Positions 33,206 through 42,290 are shown, counted from the stretch's first letter. The stretch is DNA of 64,000 bases from Faeciplasma sp048393055 (GCA_048393055.1 DBFJJS010000010.1:62001-126000), one strand, 5' to 3'. Translations and numbers: made by a program. The notes: generated by a model from the letters alone, not told the origin.

Positions 33206-34170
33206 AGTCTTTTAAACGCAGCCGAGTTCCACATCTCACACTCTCGCGCCTCAAGGAGCTCAAAGCATTTGTCTGCCGCCGCTTTGAAAACCTTCTCGCG
33301 CCTGTCGGTAATTATTCCCGACAATATAAGAGTTCCTCCCTTTGCGGTAATGTCGGCAAAAACGTCCATCATCGCAAGGAGCACGTCCGCTACTATATTC
33401 GCCGTGACAAGAGAGTAGCCCTTGCCTATCCTGCTTCTCAGCGAAATATCTGTTATTACATCTCCGCAGTATGTTATGTAGTTTTCACTTGAAATGCCGT
33501 TCTTAAGAGCGTTTTCCTTTGACGTGACCGCAGCATCCTGTGAAACATCGACCGCCACTGCGCTGCCTGCTCCAAGCAGCATTGCCGCAATAGAAATTAT
33601 ACCGCTTCCGCAGCCGATATCGCACACGGTGTCTCCGCTTTCTACATACCTCTCAACAAGTTCAAGGCAGAGCCTTGTAGTATGATGACGCCCTGTGCCA
33701 AAGCTGTTTTCAGGGTCAAGCTCTAAAACAACTCTTTTGCTTGAGCCGTTAATCCGCTCCCACGACGGCTTTATCACAAGCTTTTCTCCCACGTTAAGAG
33801 GCTTGAAATACTGTTTCCAGTTATTTGCCCAGTCCTCTTCTTTTATACTGCCGCTTTTTATACACAGGCTTCCGTATTTATCCACATCTGAAGACGACCT
33901 AACAGCGTCTACAGCCGCTTTCACCTCTTCAATCTGACCAAGGCCGCCCTCATCATCAGGAACATAAACGGTAATGAATGTATCATTACCACAGAGCTGC
34001 CACACTTCTTCTCCTATATAATCCCACGAAGCGTTTTTGTTCTTTTCAAATTCACGAATATCCTCAGGGTCATTTATGACAAAGCCGTCGATGCCAAAAC
34101 TTATCAGCGCGTTGGACAGAGGCTCAACTCCGTCATGGGTAGTATATATTTTAAGTTCTTTCCACTCCAT
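33202..34170 (-). CDS. prmA: Ribosomal protein L11 methyltransferase
   Basis: 322 residues. Methylates lysines and the N-terminus of ribosomal protein L11 using S-adenosylmethionine. Seen: the N-terminal substrate-recognition domain (WKELKIYTTHDGVEPLSNALISFGIDGFVINDPED), the linker EEDWANNWKQYFKPLNVGEKLVIKPSW, the DPENSFGTGRHHTTRLCLE segment and motif I DTVCDIGCGSGIISIAAMLLGA, followed by NIVADVLLAM. ATG with AAAGGAG. First gene of prmA-rluA; dnaJ, a common neighbour, is absent. Confidence 0.95.
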   Translation of the reverse strand: MEWKELKIYTTHDGVEPLSNALISFGIDGFVINDPEDIREFEKNKNASWDYIGEEVWQLCGNDTFITVYVPDDEGGLGQIEEVKAAVDAVRSSSDVDKYGSLCIKSGSIKEEDWANNWKQYFKPLNVGEKLVIKPSWERINGSSKRVVLELDPENSFGTGRHHTTRLCLELVERYVESGDTVCDIGCGSGIISIAAMLLGAGSAVAVDVSQDAAVTSKENALKNGISSENYITYCGDVITDISLRSRIGKGYSLVTANIVADVLLAMMDVFADITAKGGTLILSGIITDRREKVFKAAADKCFELLEARECEMWNSAAFKRL

Positions 34171-34263
34171 AAAACAAGCTCCTTTTTAAATACAAGCTTA
34201 TTTTATCATGTAAGGATTCAAAAATCAACGCTTTCGCAATACTGCGTTTTTTTAAGCAGCAAA

Positions 34264-34289
34264 AATCCGCCGCGAGATTGCGGCGGATT
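34264..34289 (-). terminator. Terminator of the ECF S-component gene
   Basis: AATCCGCCGC and GCGGCGGATT with a six-base loop, 25 bases past the stop codon; followed on the minus strand by TTTGCTGCTT. Confidence 0.75.
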
Positions 34290-34313
34290 AAATTACGTAT
34301 CCTATTGATTTAA

Positions 34314-34976
34314 CTATGAAGCAAGATAAATCGCCCCGACCGAAATTCCAATAAAGACAACAGACGCAGCTATAACTACGGTCCAGTTTATTTTCCTTGT
34401 CTCATTCGGGACTATGAGCTCGGCAAAATACGTTGATTTAAGAGCGGTTTTAATTGAGCAATACAGCGGTACGGATATGATAACAGCCAAAACGGCATTT
34501 ATAGAAGACGTTATCGCGTTTGTTGCGGTAGCTGTAAGGGCAGTTTCATGAGCGGCACCGGCAAGTATCTGTCCGACATATGTCTTGAGAAGATAAAGGA
34601 ATATATATACAATCTGACCAACCGCAGCGCTCATTACTAATCCCCAGAGAGACTTTTTTCGGCTATCGCAGTTTTTAAACATCATAGCTAAGCCACCGCA
34701 TACAAAGCCCATCGCAAACTTTGAAAGGAATGTAAATGGTGCGGATACAATGTACACGGGGTCTAACAGGTCGTAAAGTCCCGCACCGATACCGGAAGCA
34801 AGACCTCCGGCAAGCGGGCCAAACAAAAGTCCTGACAAAAGGCACATGGAATTGCCCAAATGTACCCTTGTAATCAAAACGCCGTTGGGTATTTTAATTT
34901 GAAGATAGTTTCCGACAAAGCACAGTGCCGCCATAAGCCCGACAGAGACTATGAACGCAAGCTTTTTATTTTTCAT
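34314..34976 (-). CDS. ECF transporter substrate-binding (S) component, substrate unknown
   Basis: 220 residues from the ATG at 34976 (AGGGG eight bases upstream). Six hydrophobic helices; the N-terminal LAFIVSVGLMAALCFVGNYLQ contains the AxxxA-type helix that meets EcfT, and the pocket region reads VHLGNSMCLLSGLLFGPLAGGLASGIGAGLYDLL. It resembles the HmpT/DUF1393-type S components. The single-gene unit presumably uses the EcfA1-EcfA2-EcfT module encoded at 44-47 kb. Vitamin identity cannot be assigned; the 5' region has no riboswitch I can name. Confidence 0.78.
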   Translation of the reverse strand: MKNKKLAFIVSVGLMAALCFVGNYLQIKIPNGVLITRVHLGNSMCLLSGLLFGPLAGGLASGIGAGLYDLLDPVYIVSAPFTFLSKFAMGFVCGGLAMMFKNCDSRKKSLWGLVMSAAVGQIVYIFLYLLKTYVGQILAGAAHETALTATATNAITSSINAVLAVIISVPLYCSIKTALKSTYFAELIVPNETRKINWTVVIAASVVFIGISVGAIYLAS

Positions 34977-35239
34977 ATAAGTCACCCCTATAAAAAATTT
35001 TAATCATATTTTACGCGCTAAATTATGAAATTGCAAATCATGACTTGTCCCGGGTTGATAGCTCCGACTTGTGTATTTTTTATAAATTATGTGCTTTAAA
35101 GCAGTACTAAAATATACTTTTTACCATATTTTTTTTACACGGTTAGACTAAAAAAAATACCGTCTGAACATCTGCATAAATATTTTTAATTTATTTTTAT
35201 AATTATAAGCATATTTTACGATTTTATAGCAACAAGAAA
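34977..35239 (-). other. AT-rich leader/intergenic region before the S-component gene
   Basis: Very AT-rich. About 60 to 100 bases before the gene is a GC-rich patch (35040-35078) containing GGAGCTATCAACCCGGG with CAAGTC words on both sides, which may be part of a structured leader. No known riboswitch consensus was recognised. Confidence 0.4.
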
Positions 35240-35265
35240 GCCTGCATACACTGTTGTACGCAGGC
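35240..35265 (-). terminator. Terminator of the rplU-to-yebC operon
   Basis: Minus strand: GCCTGCGTAC and GTGTATGCAGGC (imperfect) followed by TTTCTTGTT, 17 bases past the yebC stop. Confidence 0.7.
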
Positions 35266-35281
35266 ATGATGTATACGTTGC

Positions 35282-36025
35282 TTAGTCCTCGCTGTCATCC
35301 GCGGGCATATCCCAATTATGATATACCTGCTGAACGTCGTCGTTGTCGTCAAGCGCGTCAAGCAAAAGGTTCATGTGCCTGATCTGCTCTTCATCGTTCA
35401 ATGTGGTATAGGTGGACGGTATCATCGTATCCTCAGCCGACAATACCGTATAGCCCATGTTTCTCAAAGTATCGGCTATCCTGTAAACATCGTTGGGTTC
35501 GGTAGAGACCTCGATAACATCGTCCTCGACATTAAAGTCGTTAGCGCCGGCTTCAAAGCAGTCTTCCATAAGCTTATCCTCGTCGCAGCCGTTGTTTTCG
35601 AGCGTTATCACACCCTTGCGGGTAAACATGAAGGATACACAGCCGGTCGTTCCCATGTTGCCCCCGAACTTGTCAAAGTAATGCCTTACATCGCCGGCAG
35701 TACGGTTTTTATTATCCGTCAGGCACTCAACTATAACGGCAACTCCGCCTGGACCGTAGCCCTCGTACACCATGGTTTCGTAGTTGTTTTTATCATTGTC
35801 TCCAGCCGCCTTCTTGATAACTCTATCAATATTATCGTTCGGGACGTTATTAGCCTTAGCCTTTGAAATCAAATCCCTGAGCTTTGAATTTGAAGCCGGG
35901 TCAGGTCCACCCTCTTTAACGCATACCGTTATTTCTCTTCCGATGCGTGTAAAAATCTTCGCCTTTGCGCCATCGGCAGCTTCCTTCTTACGCTTGATAT
36001 TATTCCACTTTGAATGTCCTGACAT
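35282..36025 (-). CDS. yebC: YebC/PmpR/TACO1-family protein
   Basis: 247 residues. Starts with the universal MSGHSKWNNIKRKKEAADGAKAKIFTRIGREI; middle GYGPGGVAVIVECLTDNKNRTAGDVRHYFDKFGGNMGTTGCVSFMFTRKG; both are family hallmarks. Long called a DNA-binding regulator, members have been linked to relieving ribosome stalling at proline runs. Lies at the end of the L21/L27/ObgE gene group. Confidence 0.95.
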   Translation of the reverse strand: MSGHSKWNNIKRKKEAADGAKAKIFTRIGREITVCVKEGGPDPASNSKLRDLISKAKANNVPNDNIDRVIKKAAGDNDKNNYETMVYEGYGPGGVAVIVECLTDNKNRTAGDVRHYFDKFGGNMGTTGCVSFMFTRKGVITLENNGCDEDKLMEDCFEAGANDFNVEDDVIEVSTEPNDVYRIADTLRNMGYTVLSAEDTMIPSTYTTLNDEEQIRHMNLLLDALDDNDDVQQVYHNWDMPADDSED

Positions 36026-36093
36026 AAAATCACTCCGCCTTTAATTATGTTGATAAAAATAATTGTTATTACTTTATTGTTTTTTACATGTAG

Positions 36094-36483
36094 CTATAGT
36101 TTAACCGTTTCCCATATCTTATCAAACAGATAAGATATCCTCTCACGTTCTCCGATAAGATAAAGATATCCGAAAAGGCATTCCAAAGATGTTGCGCGCC
36201 TGTATTCAGCCACCCTTGAATGCTTTGGAGCAGCTATTCCGCTTGCGTTTCTGCCCCTGCGCATGATATCCTTTTCTTCATCCGTAAGAAAAGGCAATAT
36301 GACGTCGCATGCCGAGGACTGAAACTCACAGCAAACGTATTTAACTGCAAGGCTGTGAAGCCTGCCGACAGGCATATTGGCATAAAGCACAAGGCGCTCT
36401 CTAACAAGCTGTTCGTATATGCTGTCCCCCAAAAATGCAAGCGCAAGAGGGCTGTACATGCCTGCTGACTTTTTGTCTATCAT
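36094..36483 (-). CDS. mrnC: Mini-ribonuclease III
   Basis: 129 residues. RNase III catalytic domain without the double-strand RNA-binding domain; matures 23S rRNA ends in Firmicutes. Seen: the catalytic aspartate D20 in LALAFLGDSIYEQLVRERL and the second helix with EEKDIMRRGRNA, then RAT-SLECLFGYLYLIGERERI holding the conserved glutamate. It follows obgE by 19 bases. Confidence 0.93.
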   Translation of the reverse strand: MIDKKSAGMYSPLALAFLGDSIYEQLVRERLVLYANMPVGRLHSLAVKYVCCEFQSSACDVILPFLTDEEKDIMRRGRNASGIAAPKHSRVAEYRRATSLECLFGYLYLIGERERISYLFDKIWETVKL

Positions 36484-36502
36484 ATCTATGCGTTTTCCTT
36501 CC

Positions 36503-37777
36503 TCAGCTTACATAGTCAAACTCAAAGCCGCAGACAGAAACGGTATCGTTGTCCTTAATTCCAAGCTCGATGAGCTTATCTATAACTCCGCTCGATTTCA
36601 AAACGAGCTGGAAGTGCTGCAGCGACTCATAATCGTCAACATCCACCATCCGCAAAACTCCCTCGAGCCATGGCGCGTCAACAAAGTACGCGCCGTCCTC
36701 AACGCTGACGTTAAAGCTGCGATCCTTAGCAAGCTCCTCGGGATTCCACTGCGCAACAGGATCAGGCTCAAATATCTTCAGCGGAGGAAGCTTTTTAAGC
36801 TCGAGAGCTGCGGCGCTGATAAGTTCCTTTACGCCCATTGTCGTAGCCGCGGAAATTTCAAAGAACGTATATCCCTGTCCGGTAATATACTCCCTAAATC
36901 TGTCTATCTGCTCGTGGGAAGCCATGTCGCACTTGTTCGCAGCTACTATCTGAGGCGCGTTTGCAAGCTCCTCGCTAAAGTTTCTCAGCTCTGTGCTGAT
37001 AATCTTGAAATCCTCTATCGGGTCTCTGCACTCGCTTCCAGAGACGTCCACAACATGAATGATCAGCCTGCATCTTTCGACGTGGCGCAAAAATTCATGC
37101 CCCAAACCCACTCCGTCGCTTGCGCCCTCGATGAGTCCGGGAATATCAGCCATAACAAAGGAATTTCCCTCCGATACCTTCACCACGCCCAAAACCGGCG
37201 TAAGCGTAGTAAAATGATAGTTCGCTATCTTGGGCTTTGCAGAGGATACAACGGAAATCAGCGTCGACTTTCCCACATTGGGAAATCCGACAAGACCTAC
37301 GTCAGCCAAAAGCTTAAGCTCAAGCTTCAGCTCAAGCTTCTGACCTGCGAACCCGGGCTTTGCAAATCTGGGTATCTGCCGTGTCGGCGTAGCAAAATGC
37401 GCGTTGCCTCTGCCGCCGCGTCCCCCCTTGGCGATGATCACCGGCTCGTCGCCTGACATATCCGCTATAAGCCTTCCAGTAGATACTTCCCTGACAATAG
37501 TGCCTCTCGGCACTTTAATTAAAAGATCTGGTGCGCTCTTGCCAAAGCTGTTTTTAGGACCGCCGTTCGCTCCGTTTTCAGCGCAGTACTTGCGCTTATA
37601 ACGGAAATCAACAAGCGTATTCATATTATCGTCAACCACAAATACAACGTCCCCGCCGTTTCCGCCGTCTCCGCCGTCAGGACCTCCGGCTGCAACGTAC
37701 TTTTCTCTGTGAAAGGACACGCAGCCGTCTCCGCCGTTGCCGGCCTGAACGGTTATTTTTACTTCGTCGACGAACAT
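36503..37777 (-). CDS. obgE: GTPase ObgE
   Basis: 424 residues. Ribosome-associated GTPase. N-terminal glycine-rich Obg fold (KITVQAGNGGDGCVSFHREKYVAAGGPDGGDGGNGG), G domain with GFPNVGKSTL, DIPGLIEGASDGVGLG and NKCD, and a C-terminal OCT domain (about 350-424, FNVSVEDGAYFVDAPWLEGVLRMVDVDDYESLQHF). Located in the usual L21-Prp-L27-Obg cluster. Confidence 0.96.
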   Translation of the reverse strand: MFVDEVKITVQAGNGGDGCVSFHREKYVAAGGPDGGDGGNGGDVVFVVDDNMNTLVDFRYKRKYCAENGANGGPKNSFGKSAPDLLIKVPRGTIVREVSTGRLIADMSGDEPVIIAKGGRGGRGNAHFATPTRQIPRFAKPGFAGQKLELKLELKLLADVGLVGFPNVGKSTLISVVSSAKPKIANYHFTTLTPVLGVVKVSEGNSFVMADIPGLIEGASDGVGLGHEFLRHVERCRLIIHVVDVSGSECRDPIEDFKIISTELRNFSEELANAPQIVAANKCDMASHEQIDRFREYITGQGYTFFEISAATTMGVKELISAAALELKKLPPLKIFEPDPVAQWNPEELAKDRSFNVSVEDGAYFVDAPWLEGVLRMVDVDDYESLQHFQLVLKSSGVIDKLIELGIKDNDTVSVCGFEFDYVS

Positions 37778-37814
37778 ATAAACACCTCCTAAGCGTCACT
37801 GACTTCCTCATTCA

Positions 37815-37842
37815 AAACGCCAAGCAAAACTGCTTGGCGTTT
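37815..37842 (-). terminator. Internal hairpin between rpmA and obgE
   Basis: AAACGCCAAGCA and TGCTTGGCGTTT with a four-base loop. It is 14 bases past the rpmA stop and followed on the minus strand by TTG, so it probably lowers read-through into obgE rather than stopping all transcripts. Confidence 0.65.
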
Positions 37843-37855
37843 ATAACCTGTTTGA

Positions 37856-38137
37856 TTATTCAGCGGGATAAACGCTGACCTTCTTTCTGTCGCGTCCCAT
37901 TCTTTCAAATCTTACTACGCCGTCTATCTTAGAGTACAGCGTATCGTCAGAACCGATTCCAACGTTCGTACCAGGGTGAATGTGAGTTCCTCTCTGGCGG
38001 TAAAGAATATTTCCAGCCAAAACAAACTGACCGTCCGCTCTCTTGGCTCCAAGCCTCTTGGACTCGGAATCACGACCGTTTTTGGTCGAACTTACGCCCT
38101 TTTTATGAGCGAAGAACTGCATACTGATTCTTAACAT
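37856..38137 (-). CDS. rpmA: 50S ribosomal protein L27 with Prp-cleavable N-terminus
   Basis: 93 residues. Sequence MLRISMQFFAHKKGVSSTKNGRDS: the first nine residues are the Firmicute extension that is removed between F9 and A10 by Prp before the protein can enter the ribosome, where its new N-terminus reaches the peptidyl-transferase site. The downstream GTHIHPGTNVGIGSDDTLYSKIDG is typical L27. It follows prp by four bases. Confidence 0.97.
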   Translation of the reverse strand: MLRISMQFFAHKKGVSSTKNGRDSESKRLGAKRADGQFVLAGNILYRQRGTHIHPGTNVGIGSDDTLYSKIDGVVRFERMGRDRKKVSVYPAE

Positions 38138-38140
38138 TTA

Positions 38141-38458
38141 TCACACCTCCGAAATATTTACTTTTAGATGCTTGGGAAATTCGCGTTCCACCTCTTTGAG
38201 ATGGGCAATAAGGCTTTTAATCAGCCTGTCCGAGTTTTGCGAAATTTCCGCAACACCGCAGCTTATGTCCCCGTCAAGAACCTTGACGTCAAGCTTTATG
38301 TTGAAAAACTGCGCTGCGGTATTGATAGCGAGCATTACGGCAGAAGAAACGCTTGCACAAACAATATCGCTTCCCGCCTGTGCGTAACCTGAGTGACCAT
38401 TAACCGAAAAGCCTTTAATGCTTCCCGTTTTTGTCACCTGAAAAGCCGCACGTATCAT
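38141..38458 (-). CDS. prp: Ribosomal-processing cysteine protease Prp
   Basis: 105 residues. Removes the N-terminal extension of L27 (the next gene). Catalytic pair H22 and C34 in VNGHSGYAQAGSDIVCASVS, exactly the family spacing. It sits between rplU and rpmA as in Staphylococcus and its start overlaps the rplU stop region. Confidence 0.95.
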   Translation of the reverse strand: MIRAAFQVTKTGSIKGFSVNGHSGYAQAGSDIVCASVSSAVMLAINTAAQFFNIKLDVKVLDGDISCGVAEISQNSDRLIKSLIAHLKEVEREFPKHLKVNISEV

Positions 38459-38772
38459 TATGCCTTGATTGCTTCGATTCTTACCTGTGTATAGGGCTGT
38501 CTGTGACCCTGCTTCTTATGAGAAGAGCCCTTCTTAGCCTTGTAAGTGAAAACAGTTATCTTCTTGGCCTTGCCGTTCTTAAGAACCTTTGCCTCTACGG
38601 CAACTCCGTCTACATATGGAGTACCCACAGAAGTGGTCTCACCGTTGGAGTAAGCTACAACCTTGTCGAAGGTGATGTTTTCGTCCGCCTCGACGCCAAG
38701 CTTCTCTATAAAGAGAATATCGCCTTCCTTTACCTGATACTGCTTTCCGCCTGTCTCAATTACTGCGTACAT
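38458..38772 (-). CDS. rplU: 50S ribosomal protein L21
   Basis: 104 residues. MYAVIETGGKQYQVKEGDILFIEKL and the C-terminal SHKKQGHRQPYTQVRIEAI are diagnostic. Binds 23S rRNA near L20. First gene of the rplU-prp-rpmA-obgE-mrnC-yebC group, with a structured leader upstream. Confidence 0.97.
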   Translation of the reverse strand: MYAVIETGGKQYQVKEGDILFIEKLGVEADENITFDKVVAYSNGETTSVGTPYVDGVAVEAKVLKNGKAKKITVFTYKAKKGSSHKKQGHRQPYTQVRIEAIKA

Positions 38773-38855
38773 TATAAGTTGGCACCTGCCTTTACTATAA
38801 AACTCGCTACGCCTCGGCGCGGTTTCCCGACTTGTCAGCCGAACATAAGCGGCTT
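38773..38855 (-). promoter_or_regulatory. Candidate L21 autoregulatory leader
   Basis: Between the promoter and rplU the leader (minus strand) has a first hairpin AGCCG...CGGCU, then a GC-rich block GUCGGGAAACCGCGCCGAGGC ending in AGGUGCC, as expected for the L21 leader class of Firmicutes. The match is by position and general form only. Confidence 0.45.
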
Positions 38856-38859
38856 AAAA

Positions 38860-38888
38860 ACTATACCACATATTAATATGGATTTCAA
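38860..38888 (-). promoter_or_regulatory. Promoter of the rplU operon
   Basis: Minus strand: TTGAAA, 17-base spacer, TATAGT, about 88 bases before rplU. Confidence 0.65.
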
Positions 38889-38945
38889 TCATGGAAGCAA
38901 AAAATTCACAAAAAATTTACACTTTCAGTCTGTATCCCGCTATAT

Positions 38946-41222
38946 TCACTCGGCTATCGACGTCACCGTCACCTTTCCGTCCTGAGCGGAAACGTGAATT
39001 GATCGTATATTTTTGTCGTCTGAATCGATTATCATATCCGCGATTTTGTCCTCTACCTCTCTGCGGATTACCCTTCTTATATCTCTTGCTCCGTACTTAT
39101 CGTTATACGCTATCTTGGCTATCGCCTTCTCTGCCTCGCGGTCAAAGGTGAACGTTATCATCTTTTCAGACAGCGGCTCGACGATTTCTCCAAGCATAAG
39201 ATGAGCTATATCCGCGTAATTGTCCTCCGTAAGCGGGTTAAAGACGACTATCTCATCAATTCGGCTGATAAATTCAGGGCGCAGGAATTCACGCAGTCCC
39301 TTTATAGCGCGCTCCCTGGATATCTGAGCCTGCGTCTTATCAAAGCCTATGCCAAAGCTCTTATCGGTAGAGCCAGCATTGGAGGTCATAATGATGACAG
39401 TGTTTTCAAAGGATATGCTTCTGCCCTGAGCGTCGTTAACCCTGCCCTCGTCGAGAATCTGCAAAAGTATATTCATAACGTCTGGGTGAGCCTTCTCTAT
39501 TTCATCAAACAAAACTACCGAATACGGTCTGCGGCGCACCTTTTCCGTAAGCTGTCCGGCCTCGTCGTATCCAACATATCCCGGAGGCGAGCCTATAAGC
39601 CTTGAAACCGTATGCTTTTCCATGTACTCCGACATGTCAATCCTTATAAGCGGCTCGGTAGCGTCAAACAGCTCTGCGGCAAGCGTCTTTGCAAGTTCTG
39701 TTTTTCCGACTCCGGTAGGTCCGACAAAGATAAACGACGCGGGTCTGCGGCGGGACGTAAGCGAAACCCTCGTACGCTTTATAGCCTCGCACACAAGGTC
39801 CACCGCCTCCGGCTGACCAATGATCTTCTTGCTGAGGACGTCATGAAGATTTCTGATTTTAGCATACTCGGTTTCTACTATTTTATTTGCGGGTATGCCG
39901 GTCCACAGCTCTATTACCTTAGACAGATCCCATTCTGTGACCCTGACCTTATCCGCCTCCGCCTGAGCGGCCTTGCAGTCGTTTTCGGTCTGGGAAATTT
40001 TAGCCTTGGTTTCGGCAATTTTTTCGTAATCGGGATTTTCCGCTTCCTCAAGCTTTCCAAGCTCTACACACTCTTCCTCGAGCTTTGCCTTAAGCTCCAG
40101 CGCCCTTGATATTTCAGGGCTGCGTATGCTTGCACCGGCGCACGCCTCATCTAAAAGGTCTATCGCCTTGTCGGGCAGGAAACGGTCGTTTATATACCTC
40201 TCCGAAAGCACCGCGCACATTCTCAGCGCAGAATCGGATATCTTAACGTGATGATAATCCTCGTAATATTTTCTTATTCCGAAAAGGACCTGCACCGTAT
40301 CGTCGACAGTGGGCTCAGTCACGGTTACGGGCTGGAAACGCCTTTCGAGCGCGCTGTCCTTTTCGATATACTTTCTGTACTCGCTGAACGTCGTCGCTCC
40401 TATTACCTGAACCTCTCCTCTTGAAAGAGCCGGCTTCAGGATATTAGCCGCGTTCATAGTGCCCTCGCTGTCGCCTGTGCCTACAAGATTGTGCACCTCG
40501 TCTATAAACAGGATAACGTTGCCCTCGCGCTTTACCTCCTGCAAAAGCCCCTTAATACGACTTTCAAACTGACCCCTGAACTGTGTTCCGGCAACAAGCG
40601 CGGTCAAGTCAAGAAGATATATCTGCTTATTCTTTATCGCAAACGGAACGTCTCCAGCTACAATGCGCTGAGCAATTCCCTCCGCTATTGCGGTCTTACC
40701 TACGCCCGGTTCGCCTATCAGGCAGGGGTTATTTTTCTGACGGCGGGACAGTATCTGCAAAACTCTTGATATTTCCCTGTCGCGTCCTATAATCTTATCG
40801 AGCTTTCCCTGCGCCGCGCGTTCATTAAGATTTGTGCAGTATGTGCCCAAAAACTTAAGCTCTTTTTTGTCGTCGTCCTGCTTCTTAGAATCTTTGGATC
40901 TTGACTTCTTGCCGGAATCATAATCCTGATTGCCCTGTCCCGGGTTGTTTGCTCCTCCGAGATAGTTTGAAATAAAGTTGGGCATCGTATCCGAACCGCC
41001 CATCTCAAAGGAGTCGCCGTCGGCGCTGTTTTCAATTGATTCCTCCAACGCCTCCAAATCATCGTCCGTTAATCCGATCTGCTTCATATAGTCATTAACC
41101 TGCGGCACGCCGAGCTTACGGGCGCAAATAAGGCAGAGCCCTTCGCTTTTCGTCTCGTTTCCGTTTAAAGATGTGATATACACCGTCGCGGGTCTTTTAT
41201 TGCATCTTGAACAAAGCATCAT
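38946..41222 (-). CDS. Clp ATPase with N-terminal zinc finger (ClpE-like)
   Basis: 758 residues. Hexameric unfoldase that likely feeds ClpP. The N-terminus has a four-cysteine zinc finger (C4, C7, C30, C33) as in ClpE, not the Clp_N repeats of ClpC. A low-complexity Ser/Lys/Asp linker (about 66-125) precedes AAA domain 1 (GEPGVGKTAIAEG, FIDEVHNLVG), a short coiled-coil M domain, AAA domain 2 (GPTGVGKTELAKTL, VLFDEIEKAHPDV) and the C-terminal D2-small domain. No CtsR repeat operator was seen upstream. It is the last gene of the run starting at ruvC, separated from cvpA by 168 bases. Confidence 0.87.
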   Translation of the reverse strand: MMLCSRCNKRPATVYITSLNGNETKSEGLCLICARKLGVPQVNDYMKQIGLTDDDLEALEESIENSADGDSFEMGGSDTMPNFISNYLGGANNPGQGNQDYDSGKKSRSKDSKKQDDDKKELKFLGTYCTNLNERAAQGKLDKIIGRDREISRVLQILSRRQKNNPCLIGEPGVGKTAIAEGIAQRIVAGDVPFAIKNKQIYLLDLTALVAGTQFRGQFESRIKGLLQEVKREGNVILFIDEVHNLVGTGDSEGTMNAANILKPALSRGEVQVIGATTFSEYRKYIEKDSALERRFQPVTVTEPTVDDTVQVLFGIRKYYEDYHHVKISDSALRMCAVLSERYINDRFLPDKAIDLLDEACAGASIRSPEISRALELKAKLEEECVELGKLEEAENPDYEKIAETKAKISQTENDCKAAQAEADKVRVTEWDLSKVIELWTGIPANKIVETEYAKIRNLHDVLSKKIIGQPEAVDLVCEAIKRTRVSLTSRRRPASFIFVGPTGVGKTELAKTLAAELFDATEPLIRIDMSEYMEKHTVSRLIGSPPGYVGYDEAGQLTEKVRRRPYSVVLFDEIEKAHPDVMNILLQILDEGRVNDAQGRSISFENTVIIMTSNAGSTDKSFGIGFDKTQAQISRERAIKGLREFLRPEFISRIDEIVVFNPLTEDNYADIAHLMLGEIVEPLSEKMITFTFDREAEKAIAKIAYNDKYGARDIRRVIRREVEDKIADMIIDSDDKNIRSIHVSAQDGKVTVTSIAE

Positions 41223-41390
41223 AATATACAGTCACCCTTTTCATGTAAAAATCTATCTGAAATAGTTAGTTTCAAATTTATGAGCAGCAGCATATTCGCA
41301 TGTATGGTACCTGACACGAAATATCTGTACAGCATGTTGTAATTATAAAATATGAAAGTGAAATTTATATGATAGAATGTTAAATTTTTA

Positions 41391-42290
41391 TTACAACAAA
41401 CTAAGCAAATCGAAGTTGTACAGATATATAAACAGCTTGCTTCGCTCTACGGTATCGGTGTTAAAGAAAATAAGCGAATCTCCGCTTATATTTATAATAG
41501 CCTTTACAGCCAGTGCAGCGACATACAGGAAAATAAGCCCCTGAACAATTCCGAAAAGCGCACCGAGCAGTGAATTTACCGGTCCGACAACAGGTATCCT
41601 GTTCACAGCCTTGAACGCGTTTGAAACAGGATTTACAACGAATCTTAATATAAACATCAGCACTATGAATATAACAGCCTTAAGAAGCCATGTCAGAGCC
41701 GGTGCCACAAGACTTTCCTCTACCACCCTAGCCGCGTCGTCCTTTGCGCCGCTGACAAACGCCTGAACTATTTCCTCCACCTTTTCTCCAGCGTCACTTA
41801 TGGTTTCAATCGCGTTATTAACGTATTTGGAAACGGAAACGTCGCGGAAAAGCGAATCGACAATCTTAGACGCAAGCGACTGCTTTACGCCGCTTTCTAT
41901 TTCCTCGGAACTATCCTGTGCGCCGTTTTTTTGCATTTCGGAAGCAAGGCTATCAAAGAAATCAGGATTATCCTCTAAAATCGCTGAAATTTCCGCTTCC
42001 GTCATCTCAACGCCGTAATCACCGTCTGAAACAGCCTGCGAAACAAGCTGCGCAGTATTAGTTTCATCTGCATTTGCGGAAAACGCCTCGTAAACCTGCT
42101 CCTTTATGCATGTGTCATAAATAAGCGGTGCAAACGCCTCCGCAGCAAACCAGCTTACGACAAATGAAGCTATAATCAAAGCCGCATAAACTATGCTCCT
42201 GATAAAACCTTTTTTTGCCCCAACATACAGGAATATTATCAGTATCCCCACTACAAACACGTCGTAAAACCAGAATAAGTTTTGATCCAT
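41391..42290 (-). CDS. CvpA-family membrane protein
   Basis: 299 residues. The N-terminal DVFVVGILIIFLYVGAKKGFIRSIVYAALIIASFVVSWFAAEAFAPLIY gives two TM helices with the CvpA-like KKGFxR turn. A long soluble insertion (about 65-190, acidic) separates them from two C-terminal helices (AVIFIVLMFILRFVVNPVS and LLGALFGIVQGLIFLYVAALAV). Typical CvpA proteins are about 160-180 residues, so this one carries an extra domain. CvpA relatives affect envelope processes; exact role unknown. Follows the DUF5711 gene closely. Confidence 0.8.
   Translation of the reverse strand: MDQNLFWFYDVFVVGILIIFLYVGAKKGFIRSIVYAALIIASFVVSWFAAEAFAPLIYDTCIKEQVYEAFSANADETNTAQLVSQAVSDGDYGVEMTEAEISAILEDNPDFFDSLASEMQKNGAQDSSEEIESGVKQSLASKIVDSLFRDVSVSKYVNNAIETISDAGEKVEEIVQAFVSGAKDDAARVVEESLVAPALTWLLKAVIFIVLMFILRFVVNPVSNAFKAVNRIPVVGPVNSLLGALFGIVQGLIFLYVAALAVKAIINISGDSLIFFNTDTVERSKLFIYLYNFDLLSLL

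Noticed and set aside
36419..37456. 345-residue frame on the plus strand
   Set aside because: Runs antisense through mrnC and obgE, without a ribosome-binding site or family motifs; it is a codon-bias shadow of obgE.
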